Shown: positions 15,458-25,337, counted from the first letter of the stretch. The stretch: DNA of 64,000 bases from Marinobacter salinus (GCF_001854125.1 NZ_CP017715.1:1-64000); one strand, 5' to 3'. The notes: generated from the letters alone by a model not told the origin. A program made the numbers and translations.

Positions 15458-17620
15458 GTGAGCCCATTTCTGAAAACCGTAATCTGTTGTTTCGTTACCT
15501 TGACCGGTGTCCTTGCAGGCTATGCGCCGTCGGCTTCGGCGGTCCCGTTAAACGAATTCGAACCTGTTGCAGCCCGGCAGGTTATTCAGAAGGCCTTTCC
15601 TTCGGTGAATGAGGTTGTGCCCCGGGAAGGCAACCGGGCTATACAGGAAATATATGCCGGAGAGGAGCTCCAAGGCTACGCCTATCAGAGTCTGGACTTC
15701 GTCCAGACACCGGCCTATTCCGGTAAACCGCTGAACATTGTGGTCATTCTGGATACCGACGGGAAAATCGTGAATACCCGTGTTATCGAGCATCACGAAC
15801 CGATTCTGCTTGTCGGTATTCCCGAGAGCAAACTCCATGAATTTACCGACCAGTACGTGGGACTGGCTGCGGACCAGCGGGTGACGGTCGGCGGTACATC
15901 TTCGGAGCACAAGATTTCCGTGGATGGTTTATCCGGCGCTACGGTAACCGTCATGGTGGTGAATGAGGTGATCATGAAATCGGCCCACCGTGTTGGCGCC
16001 GAACTGGGGCTGGTTGAGAGCCTGAGCGATGCCCGCCTGCCCGCCGCGAAGATTCAGACCACCAGATTCCAGGACAAAAGCTGGCAGACACTGCTCGGAG
16101 AAGGTTCGGTGCGCAGGCTGAAGCTGACCCGTGGCCAGGCGGACGACGCCTTCAAGGGCACGGATGCGGAAGGGATTGACACAACACCGCGGAAACAGCG
16201 CGGCAAGCCCCTGATTGACCTGTACACCGCCTACCTGGATGTGCCAACCATCGGTCGCAACCTGTTGGGCGAAAGCCAGTTCCAATGGTTGACGTCCGAG
16301 CTCAAGGAAGGCGAGCACGCCATCGCCGTAATGGCCCATGGGGAATACTCGTTCAAGGGTTCCGGTTACGTCCGTGGCGGCATTTTCGACCGCATCCAGA
16401 TCCGCCAGTTCGGTGACACCTTCAACTTCCGTGACCTGGACTTCTACCGGCTGAGCGACGTGTACGCTGAGGGCATGCCCGAGTTTTCTGAAATGGCAAT
16501 TTTCATCATTCGCCAGCAGTACAACTTTGATCCGGGCACGGAATGGACCCTTGAGCTCACAGTCAAGCGCCAGACCGGCCCGCTGGACAGTGAGTTCCAG
16601 GTATTCCCGCTCACTTACCAGCTGCCGGATCAGTACTACACTCGCCCCGAACCGGTGCTGTCGGAAGAGGATATGCTGGCGGATCAACCCATGTGGGTGC
16701 AGATGTGGTACCAGCGGGAGTTTCAGATTGTGGTGCTCGGTATCGGTATCGGCGTGTTGCTGTTCATCCTGTTTTTCCAGGACTGGCTGGTCAAGAAGCC
16801 GAAGATGATGCGCTGGATCCGCCACGCCTTCCTGACCTACACCCTTTTCTTTATTGGCTGGTACGCCCTGGGCCAGCTCTCCATTGTGAACGTGCTGACG
16901 TTCGTAAACAGCCTGATCAGCGGCTTCAGCTGGGAAACTTTCCTGATCGATCCGGTGATTTTCATGCTCTGGGCCGTGGTGGCCGGCATCATCCTGTTGT
17001 GGGGACGGGCGGTTTACTGCGGTTGGCTGTGCCCGTTTGGGGCTCTGCAAGAATTGCTGAATGAAATCGCCCGCAAGCTCAAGGTGCCCCAGTACACCGT
17101 TCCGTTTGTCGTGCATGAGAGGCTGTGGGCTATCAAGTACATCATTCTGTTGGTGCTGTTCGGGGTGTCGCTGGACTCCCTGGCGACCGCTGAGCGCCTG
17201 GCCGAGTTGGAACCCTTCAAAACGGCGATCACCCTCAAGTTTGACCGCAGCTGGCCTTTTGTCACCTACGCAGTCCTGTTACTGGTGGTCAATCTGTTCA
17301 CCCGCAAGGTGTTCTGCCGGTATCTGTGCCCTCTGGGCGCAGCACTGGCACTGCCCACCAAACTGCGGGTGTTTGACTGGCTCAAGCGCCGCAAAGAATG
17401 CGGCAACCCCTGCCGGCTCTGTGACCACGAGTGTGAAGTTCAGGCCATTCACCCGGACGGACACATCAATTACATGGAATGCCATTACTGCCTCGATTGC
17501 CAAATGACCTATTTCGATGATCACAAGTGCCCGCCGCTGATCGTCAAGCGCCGCGGCAAGCGTCGTGGCCATAACGCGCCTGGCCACCCGGAGGAAATTC
17601 CCGTGGTTCAGGTGACCTGA
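15458..17620 (+). CDS. nosR: NosR, membrane flavoprotein/ferredoxin for N2O reduction
   Basis: A polytopic protein of 720 residues needed for nosZ expression and electron supply to N2O reductase. An N-terminal signal/membrane segment is followed by a periplasmic FMN-binding domain with the flavinylation motif SGATVT near residue 165. Several membrane helices lie between about 420 and 630 with two CxxxCP motifs (CGWLCPFG and CRYLCPLG). The C-terminal cluster region includes CGNPCRLCDHEC and CHYCLDCQ. GTG 15458 is preferred over TTG 15443 because GGGGGA precedes it. A single perfect NarL heptamer (TACCTCT, minus strand, 15394-15400) lies upstream. The nosX/apbE flavin transferase is not in the window. 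Confidence 0.95.
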   Translation: MSPFLKTVICCFVTLTGVLAGYAPSASAVPLNEFEPVAARQVIQKAFPSVNEVVPREGNRAIQEIYAGEELQGYAYQSLDFVQTPAYSGKPLNIVVILDTDGKIVNTRVIEHHEPILLVGIPESKLHEFTDQYVGLAADQRVTVGGTSSEHKISVDGLSGATVTVMVVNEVIMKSAHRVGAELGLVESLSDARLPAAKIQTTRFQDKSWQTLLGEGSVRRLKLTRGQADDAFKGTDAEGIDTTPRKQRGKPLIDLYTAYLDVPTIGRNLLGESQFQWLTSELKEGEHAIAVMAHGEYSFKGSGYVRGGIFDRIQIRQFGDTFNFRDLDFYRLSDVYAEGMPEFSEMAIFIIRQQYNFDPGTEWTLELTVKRQTGPLDSEFQVFPLTYQLPDQYYTRPEPVLSEEDMLADQPMWVQMWYQREFQIVVLGIGIGVLLFILFFQDWLVKKPKMMRWIRHAFLTYTLFFIGWYALGQLSIVNVLTFVNSLISGFSWETFLIDPVIFMLWAVVAGIILLWGRAVYCGWLCPFGALQELLNEIARKLKVPQYTVPFVVHERLWAIKYIILLVLFGVSLDSLATAERLAELEPFKTAITLKFDRSWPFVTYAVLLLVVNLFTRKVFCRYLCPLGAALALPTKLRVFDWLKRRKECGNPCRLCDHECEVQAIHPDGHINYMECHYCLDCQMTYFDDHKCPPLIVKRRGKRRGHNAPGHPEEIPVVQVT

Positions 17621-17687
17621 GTAGTCCCAAAAAAAATAGAAAATATGAGAAGCAAAACCGCCATTACCAATAACGGAGTTGGATGCT

Positions 17688-19586
17688 ATGAAAAAACGAG
17701 ATGATCTGACCAAGGATATGCCAGCCATACCGGCAACTGACCTGAGCCGTCGCCGGTTCATGGGCGCAGCGGCCATGGCCGGTGTTGCCGGGGCAACCGG
17801 TCTTGGTGCCGCAGTGATGTCCCGGGAATCGTTCGCGGCCGCCGCCGAAGCAGCCCGCAATAATTTCATTGTGCACCCGGGTGAACTGGATGAATACTAC
17901 GGTTTCTGGAGTGGTGGCCATTCCGGTGAGGTGCGCGTGCTTGGCGTTCCCTCCATGCGAGAGCTCATGCGCATTCCGGTTTTCAATGTTGACTCCGCCA
18001 CGGGCTGGGGTATTACCAATGAAAGCAAGGACGTGCTGGGCCATGACAACACTTTCCTGAACGGCGACTCCCACCACCCGCACATCTCTATGACGGATGG
18101 CCGGTACGATGGCAAGTATCTGTTCATCAACGATAAGGCCAACAGCCGGGTGGCCCGGATCCGCCTGGACATCATGAAGTGTGACAAGATCACCACGATT
18201 CCCAACGTTCAGGCCATTCATGGCCTGCGTCTGCAGAAGGTGCCGAAGACCAAGTATGTCTTCTGCAACGCGGAATACGTGATCCCGCACCCGAATGATG
18301 GAACCGATACCAGCCTGGAGAGCAGCTTCACCATGTTTAACGCGGTGGACGCGGAGACCATGGAAGTGGCCTTCCAGGTTATCGTGGACGGCAACCTGGA
18401 TAACACCGATGCCGACTACACCGGCAAGTATGCCTGCTCAACCTGCTACAACTCCGAGAAGGCCCTCGACCTGGCCGGCACCATGCGCAATGATCGCGAC
18501 TGGGCAGTGGTGTTCAATATCGAGCGTATTGAGCAGGCCGTCAAGAACGGGAACTTCAAGACCCTGGGCGATTCCAGGGTGCCGGTTCTGGATGGTCGTG
18601 AAGGCTCTGAGCTGACCCGCTACATCCCGGTTCCGAAGAACCCGCACGGCCTGAACACCTCGCCTGATGGCAAGTACTTCATTGCCAACGGCAAGTTGTC
18701 CCCGACCTGTACCGTGATCGCCATCGACAAGCTGGATGATCTGTTTGCCGGCAACCTGAAAGATGCACGTGATGTGGTTGTTGCTGAGCCAGAGCTGGGG
18801 CTCGGGCCGCTGCATACCACTTACGATGGCCGTGGAAATGCCTACACCACGCTTTTCATCGACAGTCAGGTGGTGAAGTGGAACGTTGCCGACGCCATCA
18901 AGCACTACGACGGCGAAGAGGTGAACTACATCCGTCAGAAGCTGGATGTTCACTATCAGCCGGGCCACAACCACGCATCGCTGACCGAGTCCCGGGACGC
19001 GGATGGCAAGTGGCTGGTGGTGCTGTCGAAGTTCTCCAAGGACCGTTTCCTGCCGGTAGGGCCGCTGCATCCGGAAAATGACCAGCTGATCGATATTTCC
19101 GGTGAGGAAATGAAGCTGGTGCATGATGGTCCGACTTTCGCGGAGCCCCATGACTGTATTCTGGTGCGTCGTGATCAGATCAAGACCAAGAAGATCTATG
19201 ATCGCGACGATCCTTACTTTGCGTCGGCCGTTGAGCAGGCGAAGAGGGACGGTGTCACTCTGGAGTCTGACAACAAGGTTATCCGTGATGGAAATAAGGT
19301 GCGGGTGTACATGACGTCGGTGGCACCGATGTACGGTACGACCGAGTTTAAGGTCAAGCAGGGCGATGAAGTGACCGTGTATGTGTCGAATCAGGACACG
19401 ATTGAGGATGTCACACACGGCTTCTGTATGGTGAATCACGGCGTGAGCATGGAGATCAGCCCGCAGCAGACTTCGTCCGTGACCTTTGTGGCGGACCGCC
19501 CGGGGGTTCACTGGTACTACTGCAACTGGTTCTGCCATGCCCTGCATATGGAGATGCGGGGTCGCATGATTGTCGAGAAAGCCTGA
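17688..19586 (+). CDS. nosZ: NosZ, nitrous oxide reductase (clade I, Tat-exported)
   Basis: A periplasmic copper enzyme reducing N2O to N2, 632 residues. It starts at ATG 17688 behind ACGGAG. The Tat signal has SRRRFMG at residues 20-26, which places it in the Tat-dependent clade I. The seven-bladed propeller (about 60-530) carries the CuZ histidines, for example near [10 protein letters not shown]. The C-terminal cupredoxin CuA site shows C612, C616, H620 and M623 within [12 protein letters not shown]. It follows nosR by 67 bp and is followed by a hairpin at 19605-19623. Confidence 0.97.
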   Translation: MKKRDDLTKDMPAIPATDLSRRRFMGAAAMAGVAGATGLGAAVMSRESFAAAAEAARNNFIVHPGELDEYYGFWSGGHSGEVRVLGVPSMRELMRIPVFNVDSATGWGITNESKDVLGHDNTFLNGDSHHPHISMTDGRYDGKYLFINDKANSRVARIRLDIMKCDKITTIPNVQAIHGLRLQKVPKTKYVFCNAEYVIPHPNDGTDTSLESSFTMFNAVDAETMEVAFQVIVDGNLDNTDADYTGKYACSTCYNSEKALDLAGTMRNDRDWAVVFNIERIEQAVKNGNFKTLGDSRVPVLDGREGSELTRYIPVPKNPHGLNTSPDGKYFIANGKLSPTCTVIAIDKLDDLFAGNLKDARDVVVAEPELGLGPLHTTYDGRGNAYTTLFIDSQVVKWNVADAIKHYDGEEVNYIRQKLDVHYQPGHNHASLTESRDADGKWLVVLSKFSKDRFLPVGPLHPENDQLIDISGEEMKLVHDGPTFAEPHDCILVRRDQIKTKKIYDRDDPYFASAVEQAKRDGVTLESDNKVIRDGNKVRVYMTSVAPMYGTTEFKVKQGDEVTVYVSNQDTIEDVTHGFCMVNHGVSMEISPQQTSSVTFVADRPGVHWYYCNWFCHALHMEMRGRMIVEKA

Positions 19587-19604
19587 TAGGCCTCTCTTTC
19601 GCTG

Positions 19605-19623
19605 GGACTCCTTTGGGGAGTCC
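19605..19623 (+). terminator. Stem-loop just after nosZ
   Basis: GGACTCC and GGAGTCC form a 7-bp stem around a 5-nt loop, 19 bp after the nosZ stop. No T-run follows, so it may stabilise the nosZ message 3' end or reduce read-through rather than fully terminate. Confidence 0.45.
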
Positions 19624-19651
19624 TGGTGATTTCCAACTTCGGAGAAGGAAC

Positions 19652-19759
19652 CCAAGAGGAGAACCCTTTCCAAAACACGCTCCTGGCGGCACATCCCTGT
19701 GGCGCTTGGGCTCCGCCATCCATGGCTCCGCACAGTTTTGGAAAGGGTTCTCCTCTTGG
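19652..19759. repeat. Long inverted repeat element between nosZ and nosD
   Basis: Two perfect 25-bp arms (19652-19676 and 19735-19759) enclose 58 nt. The centre holds a smaller TGGCGG/CCGCCA stem (19684-19689 and 19713-19718). The element is 108 bp and would fold into one long hairpin. I see no clear target-site duplication and no coding potential. It could be a small non-autonomous repeat, or an mRNA element separating nosZ from nosDFYL. Confidence 0.75.
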
Positions 19760-19814
19760 CTTGCCGTATTCAGGGCGGTGGTTTCGAACCTGGTTCATTT
19801 ATAGAGAATGTTAG

Positions 19815-21083
19815 ATGTATCGACTGTTGCGTTATGGAGTGGCCCTGACCGTCGCTCTGTTATCGCTGACCGCGCAAGCGGACCTGCAAGATCAGCTTGA
19901 TGCCCTGGAACCGGGCGCGAGCTTTGAGCTTCCCCCTGAGCAGATTTCGTCTCTGGCAATCCGGGTGCCCGGGGTGTCTGTGTCTTGCCATGCCGAGACG
20001 GTGATTGACCCGGGCGGGCAAGGCAATGCGGTGGATATTGTCGCCGAGGAGGTGACCTTGTCCGGGTGCTCAGTGCGCAACTGGGGCAGGAACCTGAATG
20101 AGCTGGATGCGGGTATTTTTGTGGCTCGGGAGGCCCGGGGGGCGGTGGTTGAGGATAACCGTCTGCAGGGTCCGGCGTTCGGGGTCTGGCTCGATGCCAC
20201 GCCGGATGTGACGGTTCGCGACAATACAATTCGTGGCGATGCCAGCATGCGTCCGAATGATCGGGGCAACGGGATCCATCTGTTCAATACCACCGGGGCG
20301 CTGATTGAGGGCAATGACATCAGTCAGACCCGGGATGCGATTTATATCGAGACGGCGAATAACAATACGATCCGGGGCAATGAGATGTCGGATCTGCGTT
20401 ATGGCATCCACTACATGTACTCGATGAATAACCTGCTGGAGAACAATGTCACCCGGGGCACGCGGACGGGTTATGCGCTGATGCAGAGTAAGCGCCTGAA
20501 GTTGATCGATAACCGGTCGGTGAATGATGAAAATTACGGGATTCTGATGAACTTCATTACTCAGTCGGAGCTGCGGGGCAATGTGGTGACCGGCGTTTCC
20601 CAGGGACGGACCGGTGGGGTGGTGATCGATGGGGCCGAGGGAAAGGCGGTGTTTATCTATAACTCGCTGTACAACGTCTTTGAGGGCAACCTGTTTGCGG
20701 ACAGTAACATCGGGATTCATCTGACTGCCGGTTCCGAAGATAACGAGGTATCCGGGAATGCGTTTGTGAACAACCAGCGGCAGGTGAAGTATGTGGCCAC
20801 CCGCACCCAGGAGTGGTCGAAAGACGGTCGGGGGAATTACTGGAGTGACTACCTGGGCTGGGACCGCAACCAGGACGGGGTTGGGGATGTGCCCTATGAG
20901 CCAAATGACAATGTTGACCGGCTGCTGTGGAAATATCCGGAGGCGAAGATCCTGATGTTCAGCCCGGCGGTGGATACCCTGCGCTGGGTGCAGGATGCCT
21001 TCCCGGTGGTCAAGGGCGCCGGGGTTGCCGATTCCTACCCGTTGATGCGATTTCCTTCCGATCTGAAACCGGAGATCCGATGA
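19815..21083 (+). CDS. nosD: NosD, periplasmic copper-site maturation protein
   Basis: A 422-residue exported protein needed to assemble the CuZ centre of NosZ. A signal peptide (residues 1-21, ending TAQA) is followed by a right-handed beta-helix of CASH repeats (ITQSELRGNVVTG, GNAFVNNQRQ and similar N-x-x-x-x-N turns). The C-terminal region contains GRGNYWSDYLGWDRNQDG, a family hallmark. It overlaps nosF by 4 bp. Confidence 0.95.
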   Translation: MYRLLRYGVALTVALLSLTAQADLQDQLDALEPGASFELPPEQISSLAIRVPGVSVSCHAETVIDPGGQGNAVDIVAEEVTLSGCSVRNWGRNLNELDAGIFVAREARGAVVEDNRLQGPAFGVWLDATPDVTVRDNTIRGDASMRPNDRGNGIHLFNTTGALIEGNDISQTRDAIYIETANNNTIRGNEMSDLRYGIHYMYSMNNLLENNVTRGTRTGYALMQSKRLKLIDNRSVNDENYGILMNFITQSELRGNVVTGVSQGRTGGVVIDGAEGKAVFIYNSLYNVFEGNLFADSNIGIHLTAGSEDNEVSGNAFVNNQRQVKYVATRTQEWSKDGRGNYWSDYLGWDRNQDGVGDVPYEPNDNVDRLLWKYPEAKILMFSPAVDTLRWVQDAFPVVKGAGVADSYPLMRFPSDLKPEIR

Positions 21084-22012
21084 GCTGTTTTCGTCTTGAG
21101 AATGTGAGTTACCGGTACGACAAGAGCCCGGTGCTGCAAGGTATTGATCTGCGCCTGGAGCCGGGTGAAATTCTTGGGCTGTTCGGGCATAACGGGGCGG
21201 GCAAGACCACATCCATCAAGCTGATTTTGGGGCTGATGCAGCCGACCCAGGGCAGAGTGTCGGTGCTCGGCGGCCACGCCGGAGATTCTCAGGTTACCCA
21301 GCACATCGGTTACCTGCCGGAGAATGTGATGTTCTACCCGCAGCTGACCGGCCGGGAAATTCTGAGCCATTTTGCGCGGCTGAAGGGTGCTTCGCTGCGG
21401 CAGGTGCCTGAGTTGCTCAAGCAGGTGGGCCTGGACGATGCCATGGATGCCCGGACCAAGACCTACTCGAAAGGCATGCGCCAGCGTCTGGGCCTGGCCC
21501 AGGCATTGTTGGGCAAGCCGAAGCTGCTGATGCTGGATGAGCCTACTGTGGGTCTGGATCCGGTTGCCACGGCCGACCTGTATCGGCTACTCCGTGAATT
21601 GCGGGATGAGGGTACGGGCATTGTGTTGTGTTCCCATGTTCTGCCCGGTGTCGAGCCTTACATCGACCGCGCTGCCATTCTCACGGAAGGTTCCTTGCAA
21701 GCGGTCGGAGATCTGGCGGCGCTGAGGCGCCAGGCCAATATGCCGGTAACCCTGTTGCTGGACCCCGCCAACAGTATTTCTGCGCTGGAGAGGGTCATTG
21801 ATAAAGCGTCCACCAATAGTGGGCTGATGATCAAGACCGATAACGGACGCCTGCGGGTGGACGTGCAAGCCAGGGAGAAAATGGCCTTGCTGAAAGCGGT
21901 GATAGCATCGGGCGAGGTGGCGGATATCAGCACCCACCAGCCTGGCCTGGAAGATATTTACGTGCATTTCATCGGCTCCGGCGGCCTGGCTCATCGCGGA
22001 GGCAACCAATGA
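21080..22012 (+). CDS. nosF: NosF, ABC transporter ATPase for CuZ assembly
   Basis: A 310-residue cytoplasmic ATPase partnering with NosD and NosY. The start at 21080 overlaps the nosD stop (ATGA); a longer upstream frame is a shadow of nosD. Walker A is GHNGAGKTTS near residue 38, the signature is YSKGMRQRLGLAQ near 133, as in other NosF proteins, and Walker B is LLMLDEPTVGLDP near 155. It overlaps nosY by 4 bp. Confidence 0.95.
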   Translation: MSCFRLENVSYRYDKSPVLQGIDLRLEPGEILGLFGHNGAGKTTSIKLILGLMQPTQGRVSVLGGHAGDSQVTQHIGYLPENVMFYPQLTGREILSHFARLKGASLRQVPELLKQVGLDDAMDARTKTYSKGMRQRLGLAQALLGKPKLLMLDEPTVGLDPVATADLYRLLRELRDEGTGIVLCSHVLPGVEPYIDRAAILTEGSLQAVGDLAALRRQANMPVTLLLDPANSISALERVIDKASTNSGLMIKTDNGRLRVDVQAREKMALLKAVIASGEVADISTHQPGLEDIYVHFIGSGGLAHRGGNQ

Positions 22013-22839
22013 ACAGCATCTGGACCATTGCCCGTAAGGAACTTAGTGACAGCCTGCGAAACCGTTGGCTGATGGCCATTTCGCTGGTCTTTGCCACCCT
22101 GGCCCTGGGCATCGCCTGGTTTGGCGCCGCCGCTTCCGGCCAGGTGGGCTATGCCTCGACGCCTGCCACCATTGCCAGCCTTGCCAGTCTGGGAATCTTT
22201 CTGATTCCCCTGATCGCACTGTTACTGGCCTACGACGCCATCGTTGGGGAAGAAGAGGGCGGTACCCTGCTGCTGCTGATGACCTATCCGCTCAGCCGCA
22301 GTCAACTACTGCTCGGCAAGTTCCTGGGCCACGGCCTGACCCTGGCCCTGGCCACCTTGATCGGCTTTGGCGTTGCGGGTGTGGCTATTGCCCTGCTGGT
22401 GGAGGATGTGGCCATTGCCAGTCTGGCCATCGCCATGGCCCGTTTTATCGCCTCCACCATCCTGTTGGGCTGGGGCTTCATTGCACTTGCCTACGTGATC
22501 AGCGTGAGGGTCGGTGAAAAACCCATTGCCGCCGGCTTGGCCCTGGCCATCTGGTTCTTCTTTGTACTGATTTTCGACCTCATGCTGCTCGGCACCCTCG
22601 TAGCGAGCGAGGGAAAATTCAGCGCCGAGCTGCTGCCCTGGCTGCTGATGCTCAACCCCACCGACATCTACCGTCTGCTCAACATTGTGGCCTTCGATGG
22701 CGCAGCGCAACTCAGCGGAGTCCTCAGTCTCGGCGCCGACCTGCCCATGGGTGCCTTCGGCCTCTGGGTTGGCCTGGTGCTCTGGTGTGCCATCCCGTTG
22801 GCGGTCGCCCTGCTACTTTTCCGAAATCGTCGTATCTGA
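22009..22839 (+). CDS. nosY: NosY, ABC transporter permease for CuZ assembly
   Basis: A 276-residue ABC-2 type membrane protein with about six helices. The N-terminus IWTIARKELSDSLRNRWL and the EEEGGTLLLLMTYPLSRSQ loop (residues about 83-101) are typical of NosY. It forms the membrane part of the NosDFY complex. Translation is coupled to nosF by a 4-bp overlap, and nosL follows after 14 bp. Confidence 0.95.
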   Translation: MNSIWTIARKELSDSLRNRWLMAISLVFATLALGIAWFGAAASGQVGYASTPATIASLASLGIFLIPLIALLLAYDAIVGEEEGGTLLLLMTYPLSRSQLLLGKFLGHGLTLALATLIGFGVAGVAIALLVEDVAIASLAIAMARFIASTILLGWGFIALAYVISVRVGEKPIAAGLALAIWFFFVLIFDLMLLGTLVASEGKFSAELLPWLLMLNPTDIYRLLNIVAFDGAAQLSGVLSLGADLPMGAFGLWVGLVLWCAIPLAVALLLFRNRRI

Positions 22840-22853
22840 ACGGAGTTGTCCTG

Positions 22854-23435
22854 ATGAAAACAATTAGACTGAACTGGTTCCTCGCCGCCCTGGCAGCCCT
22901 TACACTGACGGCCTGCTCGGAAAACGAAGAACAAACGACCGCCAAACCTGCCCCGGTGCATTTTGATAGCGGCGACGAATGCCATGTCTGCGGTATGATC
23001 ATCGAGGGCTTTCCCGGCCCCAAAGGCCAGGCCATCACCGAAAAAGACCAGCAGGTCCGCAAGTTCTGCTCCACCAGGGACATGTTCGCCTGGATGCTAC
23101 AGCCGGAAAACATCCACCGCGACCACACCCTTTACGTCCACGACATGGCCCAGACCGGCTGGCAAAGCCCGGACGACACCGCCCTGATCGACGCCAGGGC
23201 CGCATTCTACGTAGTGGGCTCCAATCGAACCGGTGCCATGGGCCCAACACTGGCCTCATTCGCCACCGAAAGCTCTGCCCATGAGTTCATGAAGGAATAT
23301 GGCGGACAGGTTCTGAAATACAGCGAAATCACCCTGGATCACCTGAATGCAGGTGATCCAATGGGTGAGATGAGTGGAATGCACGAGATGAATGAGCCGG
23401 AGGGTTCACAGACTGCGCACTCCACAGATCACTGA
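22854..23435 (+). CDS. nosL: NosL, copper-binding lipoprotein
   Basis: An outer-membrane-type lipoprotein of 193 residues that delivers Cu(I) for NosZ maturation. The lipobox is LTAC near residue 22. The metal-binding ECHVCGMI motif lies near residue 43. The tail is rich in methionine and histidine (GDPMGEMSGMHEMNEP), consistent with copper binding. The start at 22854 follows CGGAGTTGTCCTG. It is the last gene of nosRZDFYL and is convergent with the DUF6448 gene. Confidence 0.92.
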   Translation: MKTIRLNWFLAALAALTLTACSENEEQTTAKPAPVHFDSGDECHVCGMIIEGFPGPKGQAITEKDQQVRKFCSTRDMFAWMLQPENIHRDHTLYVHDMAQTGWQSPDDTALIDARAAFYVVGSNRTGAMGPTLASFATESSAHEFMKEYGGQVLKYSEITLDHLNAGDPMGEMSGMHEMNEPEGSQTAHSTDH

Positions 23436-23468
23436 TTTCGAAAATGGCGTCGAACCCCGGAACGGGAT

Positions 23469-24050
23469 TCAGTGTTCGTCGTGAGCGCCCGCGACGATGT
23501 TGTGGATCTCCTCAATAGAGTGGACATAACGAACGTAGTTGTCGACGAATTGGCGTCCATCCGAAACTGACTCGGCGTTGACGCCTTGCATGGTTTCGTG
23601 GAACTGCTTTGTGACGAAGCCGGTGACCTTCTCTCCCAGTTTCCGTGCCAGGGCGTCCACATTGCCTTCAGCCAGGGCCTTGTCAGCGGCCTTGGCTGCG
23701 GCGGACGCGCTGCCAGCCGGCTTTAACCCCGTATAGGGTGCACCTTCAGTGGCCCGGTGCAGTCGCACCAGTGTCTCGAAGAAATACTTGTCAGCCAGTT
23801 CCCGGGCCGGTGGATTTCCCCTTCGGACTTCCAGGGTATCGTTGAAGGCGGCTGCCAGATCTTTTTCATCGGCGGGGCCGATCCACTTAAGAACCGGTTT
23901 CAGGGATTGTTCGTTCAAAGCTGTCCGGGCGTCTCCGATAACAGGGCCGTCCATTGAGTCGCAGTGAGCAAAGCTGGCGGAACTCCAGAGCAGTGTTCCG
24001 CCGATCAGGGCAAGCGTGGCGATTCGTTGCGTTTTGCGGAATGATTTCAT
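23469..24050 (-). CDS. DUF6448 family exported protein
   Basis: A 193-residue protein with a signal peptide (residues 1-27, ending SFAHCDSMDGPV near the mature N-terminus). The mature part is helical and includes CDSMDGPV, RLHRATEGAPYTG and HSIEEIHNIVAGAHDEH at the C-terminus. His and Cys near both ends suggest metal binding, which is inference. The start at 24050 follows GAGAGG. A GC-rich hairpin (24083-24111) and a GTTCGGAT/ATCCGAAC palindrome (24151-24172) lie upstream. The role is unknown; proximity to nos and moaA suggests a link to anaerobic respiration. Confidence 0.75.
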   Translation of the reverse strand: MKSFRKTQRIATLALIGGTLLWSSASFAHCDSMDGPVIGDARTALNEQSLKPVLKWIGPADEKDLAAAFNDTLEVRRGNPPARELADKYFFETLVRLHRATEGAPYTGLKPAGSASAAAKAADKALAEGNVDALARKLGEKVTGFVTKQFHETMQGVNAESVSDGRQFVDNYVRYVHSIEEIHNIVAGAHDEH

Positions 24051-24082
24051 GATGAACCTCTCGGTATTGTCAGGATTTTTTT

Positions 24083-24172
24083 GGCGCCCCGGGAAAAGTC
24101 CCGAGGCCGCCGGTTGCAAATCCACTTTGTCCGAAAGGAGGAGCCTTGGCGTTCGGATACAGGAATCCGAAC
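24083..24172 (-). promoter_or_regulatory. Two stem-loops ahead of the DUF6448 gene
   Basis: A GC-rich hairpin pairs 24083-24094 with 24099-24111 imperfectly around AAAG. A second perfect 8-bp palindrome, GTTCGGAT/ATCCGAAC, spans 24151-24172. The latter lies 26 bp after the AraC-type regulator stop and could be its terminator or an operator for it. Confidence 0.4.
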
Positions 24173-24197
24173 GTTCGAATGCATCGCCGAACGGCGA

Positions 24198-25337
24198 CTA
24201 GCCGTTGTTAGCGAAAGAGTGGCGATACTGTGACGGTGTCTTGCCGGTTGTTTTGCGGAAAAGTGTGTTAAAGACCGACTTAGAATTGAATCCGGATTCG
24301 TACATGATATCGGTGATCGTCGTTGTCTCTGCTGGATCTGCAAGTCGTCGTCGGGCATGCTCGATTCGGTAACCGTTCACGAACTCGTAAAAGTTCTTGC
24401 CCATCTGTTGGTTCAGGAATTGGGACAGCTCCCGGGGCGCCACGTCCGCCAGACGAGCCAGTCGGTCCACAGTGAGGTTCGAGTGTAGATAGGGTTGGTG
24501 TTGCTCCATCACTTGCTCTATTCGGCTGGTTAATGGCTCCGGGGATCGGTCTTTGGCGTTGGCGCCAGAGGGTGCTTCGGTATCCAGCAAAGTCGGGGCA
24601 ATACCCGCAAATAGAGTGGGCTGCCTGAATGCCAGCACCGACATTGGTAGCAGGACGACAACGCTGACCATCGTCGTGGCAATGGTTAGCGACTGATGGA
24701 CGCCAGGTACCCGCATCACATGGGCGAGCAGGCAGTAGACCAGACTGAGTGACCAGGCCGTCCCGTAGGCTAGAAGCAAATTCCGGAGCCAGCTCAGCTC
24801 CTTGTTGCCGAGATCCGAGAAAATATTCCTCAGTTCGACGCCAAAGCGCGAGATTTTCTTGAGTGTCGCTACCAAATACCCGAGTACGATGCCGTGAAGG
24901 ACAATTGCGAGGACAACAGAGTCCATGACGCCGGGGTAGTGACTGTCTGACAGCATTTTGGCCTGGGCTTTCGCGGGAAGGCTGTAGTAACCCAGAGTGA
25001 ACACCACAATGGCTCCGAGAACAGGGAGAAGGTGGGCCAGATGCCGCAGCCTCAATCGGAAATCACGATACATAACCGACTGGGCGTACACAAAAATGGC
25101 CCCGGGCTGGAGCATTCCGAGGATGGTCCCCGTAAAGGCAGTGTCCGGATAACTGAAGGCAAGGCCGGTTGTATGTAGGAACACCTCGAGCAGGGTGCCG
25201 ACCAAGCCTGCAAGCATGAGTGCCAGGAGCAGCCGCGGCAGGCGTCGGGTTTTCGAAGGCGCGATACATAGCAGGATCAGAAACAGGAACTGCGAAATGA
25301 CGCCAAATAATACAAGTTGGGGCAGTGTCAGGAACAC
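24198..25337 (-). CDS. Membrane-anchored AraC-family regulator
   Basis: A 379-residue protein with seven hydrophobic stretches in the first 240 residues (first at about 8-26), followed by an AraC-type DNA-binding domain at about 275-379 (LARLADVAPRELSQFLNQ; ITDIMYESGFNSKSVFN; FRKTTGKTPSQYR). This layout suggests a membrane sensor that binds DNA directly. The ligand is unknown. The frame opens at a GTG at 25337 with no clear ribosome site, so the start is uncertain. It follows moaA by 24 bp on the same strand and precedes the DUF6448 gene, so the three may be co-transcribed. Confidence 0.8.
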   Translation of the reverse strand: MFLTLPQLVLFGVISQFLFLILLCIAPSKTRRLPRLLLALMLAGLVGTLLEVFLHTTGLAFSYPDTAFTGTILGMLQPGAIFVYAQSVMYRDFRLRLRHLAHLLPVLGAIVVFTLGYYSLPAKAQAKMLSDSHYPGVMDSVVLAIVLHGIVLGYLVATLKKISRFGVELRNIFSDLGNKELSWLRNLLLAYGTAWSLSLVYCLLAHVMRVPGVHQSLTIATTMVSVVVLLPMSVLAFRQPTLFAGIAPTLLDTEAPSGANAKDRSPEPLTSRIEQVMEQHQPYLHSNLTVDRLARLADVAPRELSQFLNQQMGKNFYEFVNGYRIEHARRRLADPAETTTITDIMYESGFNSKSVFNTLFRKTTGKTPSQYRHSFANNG

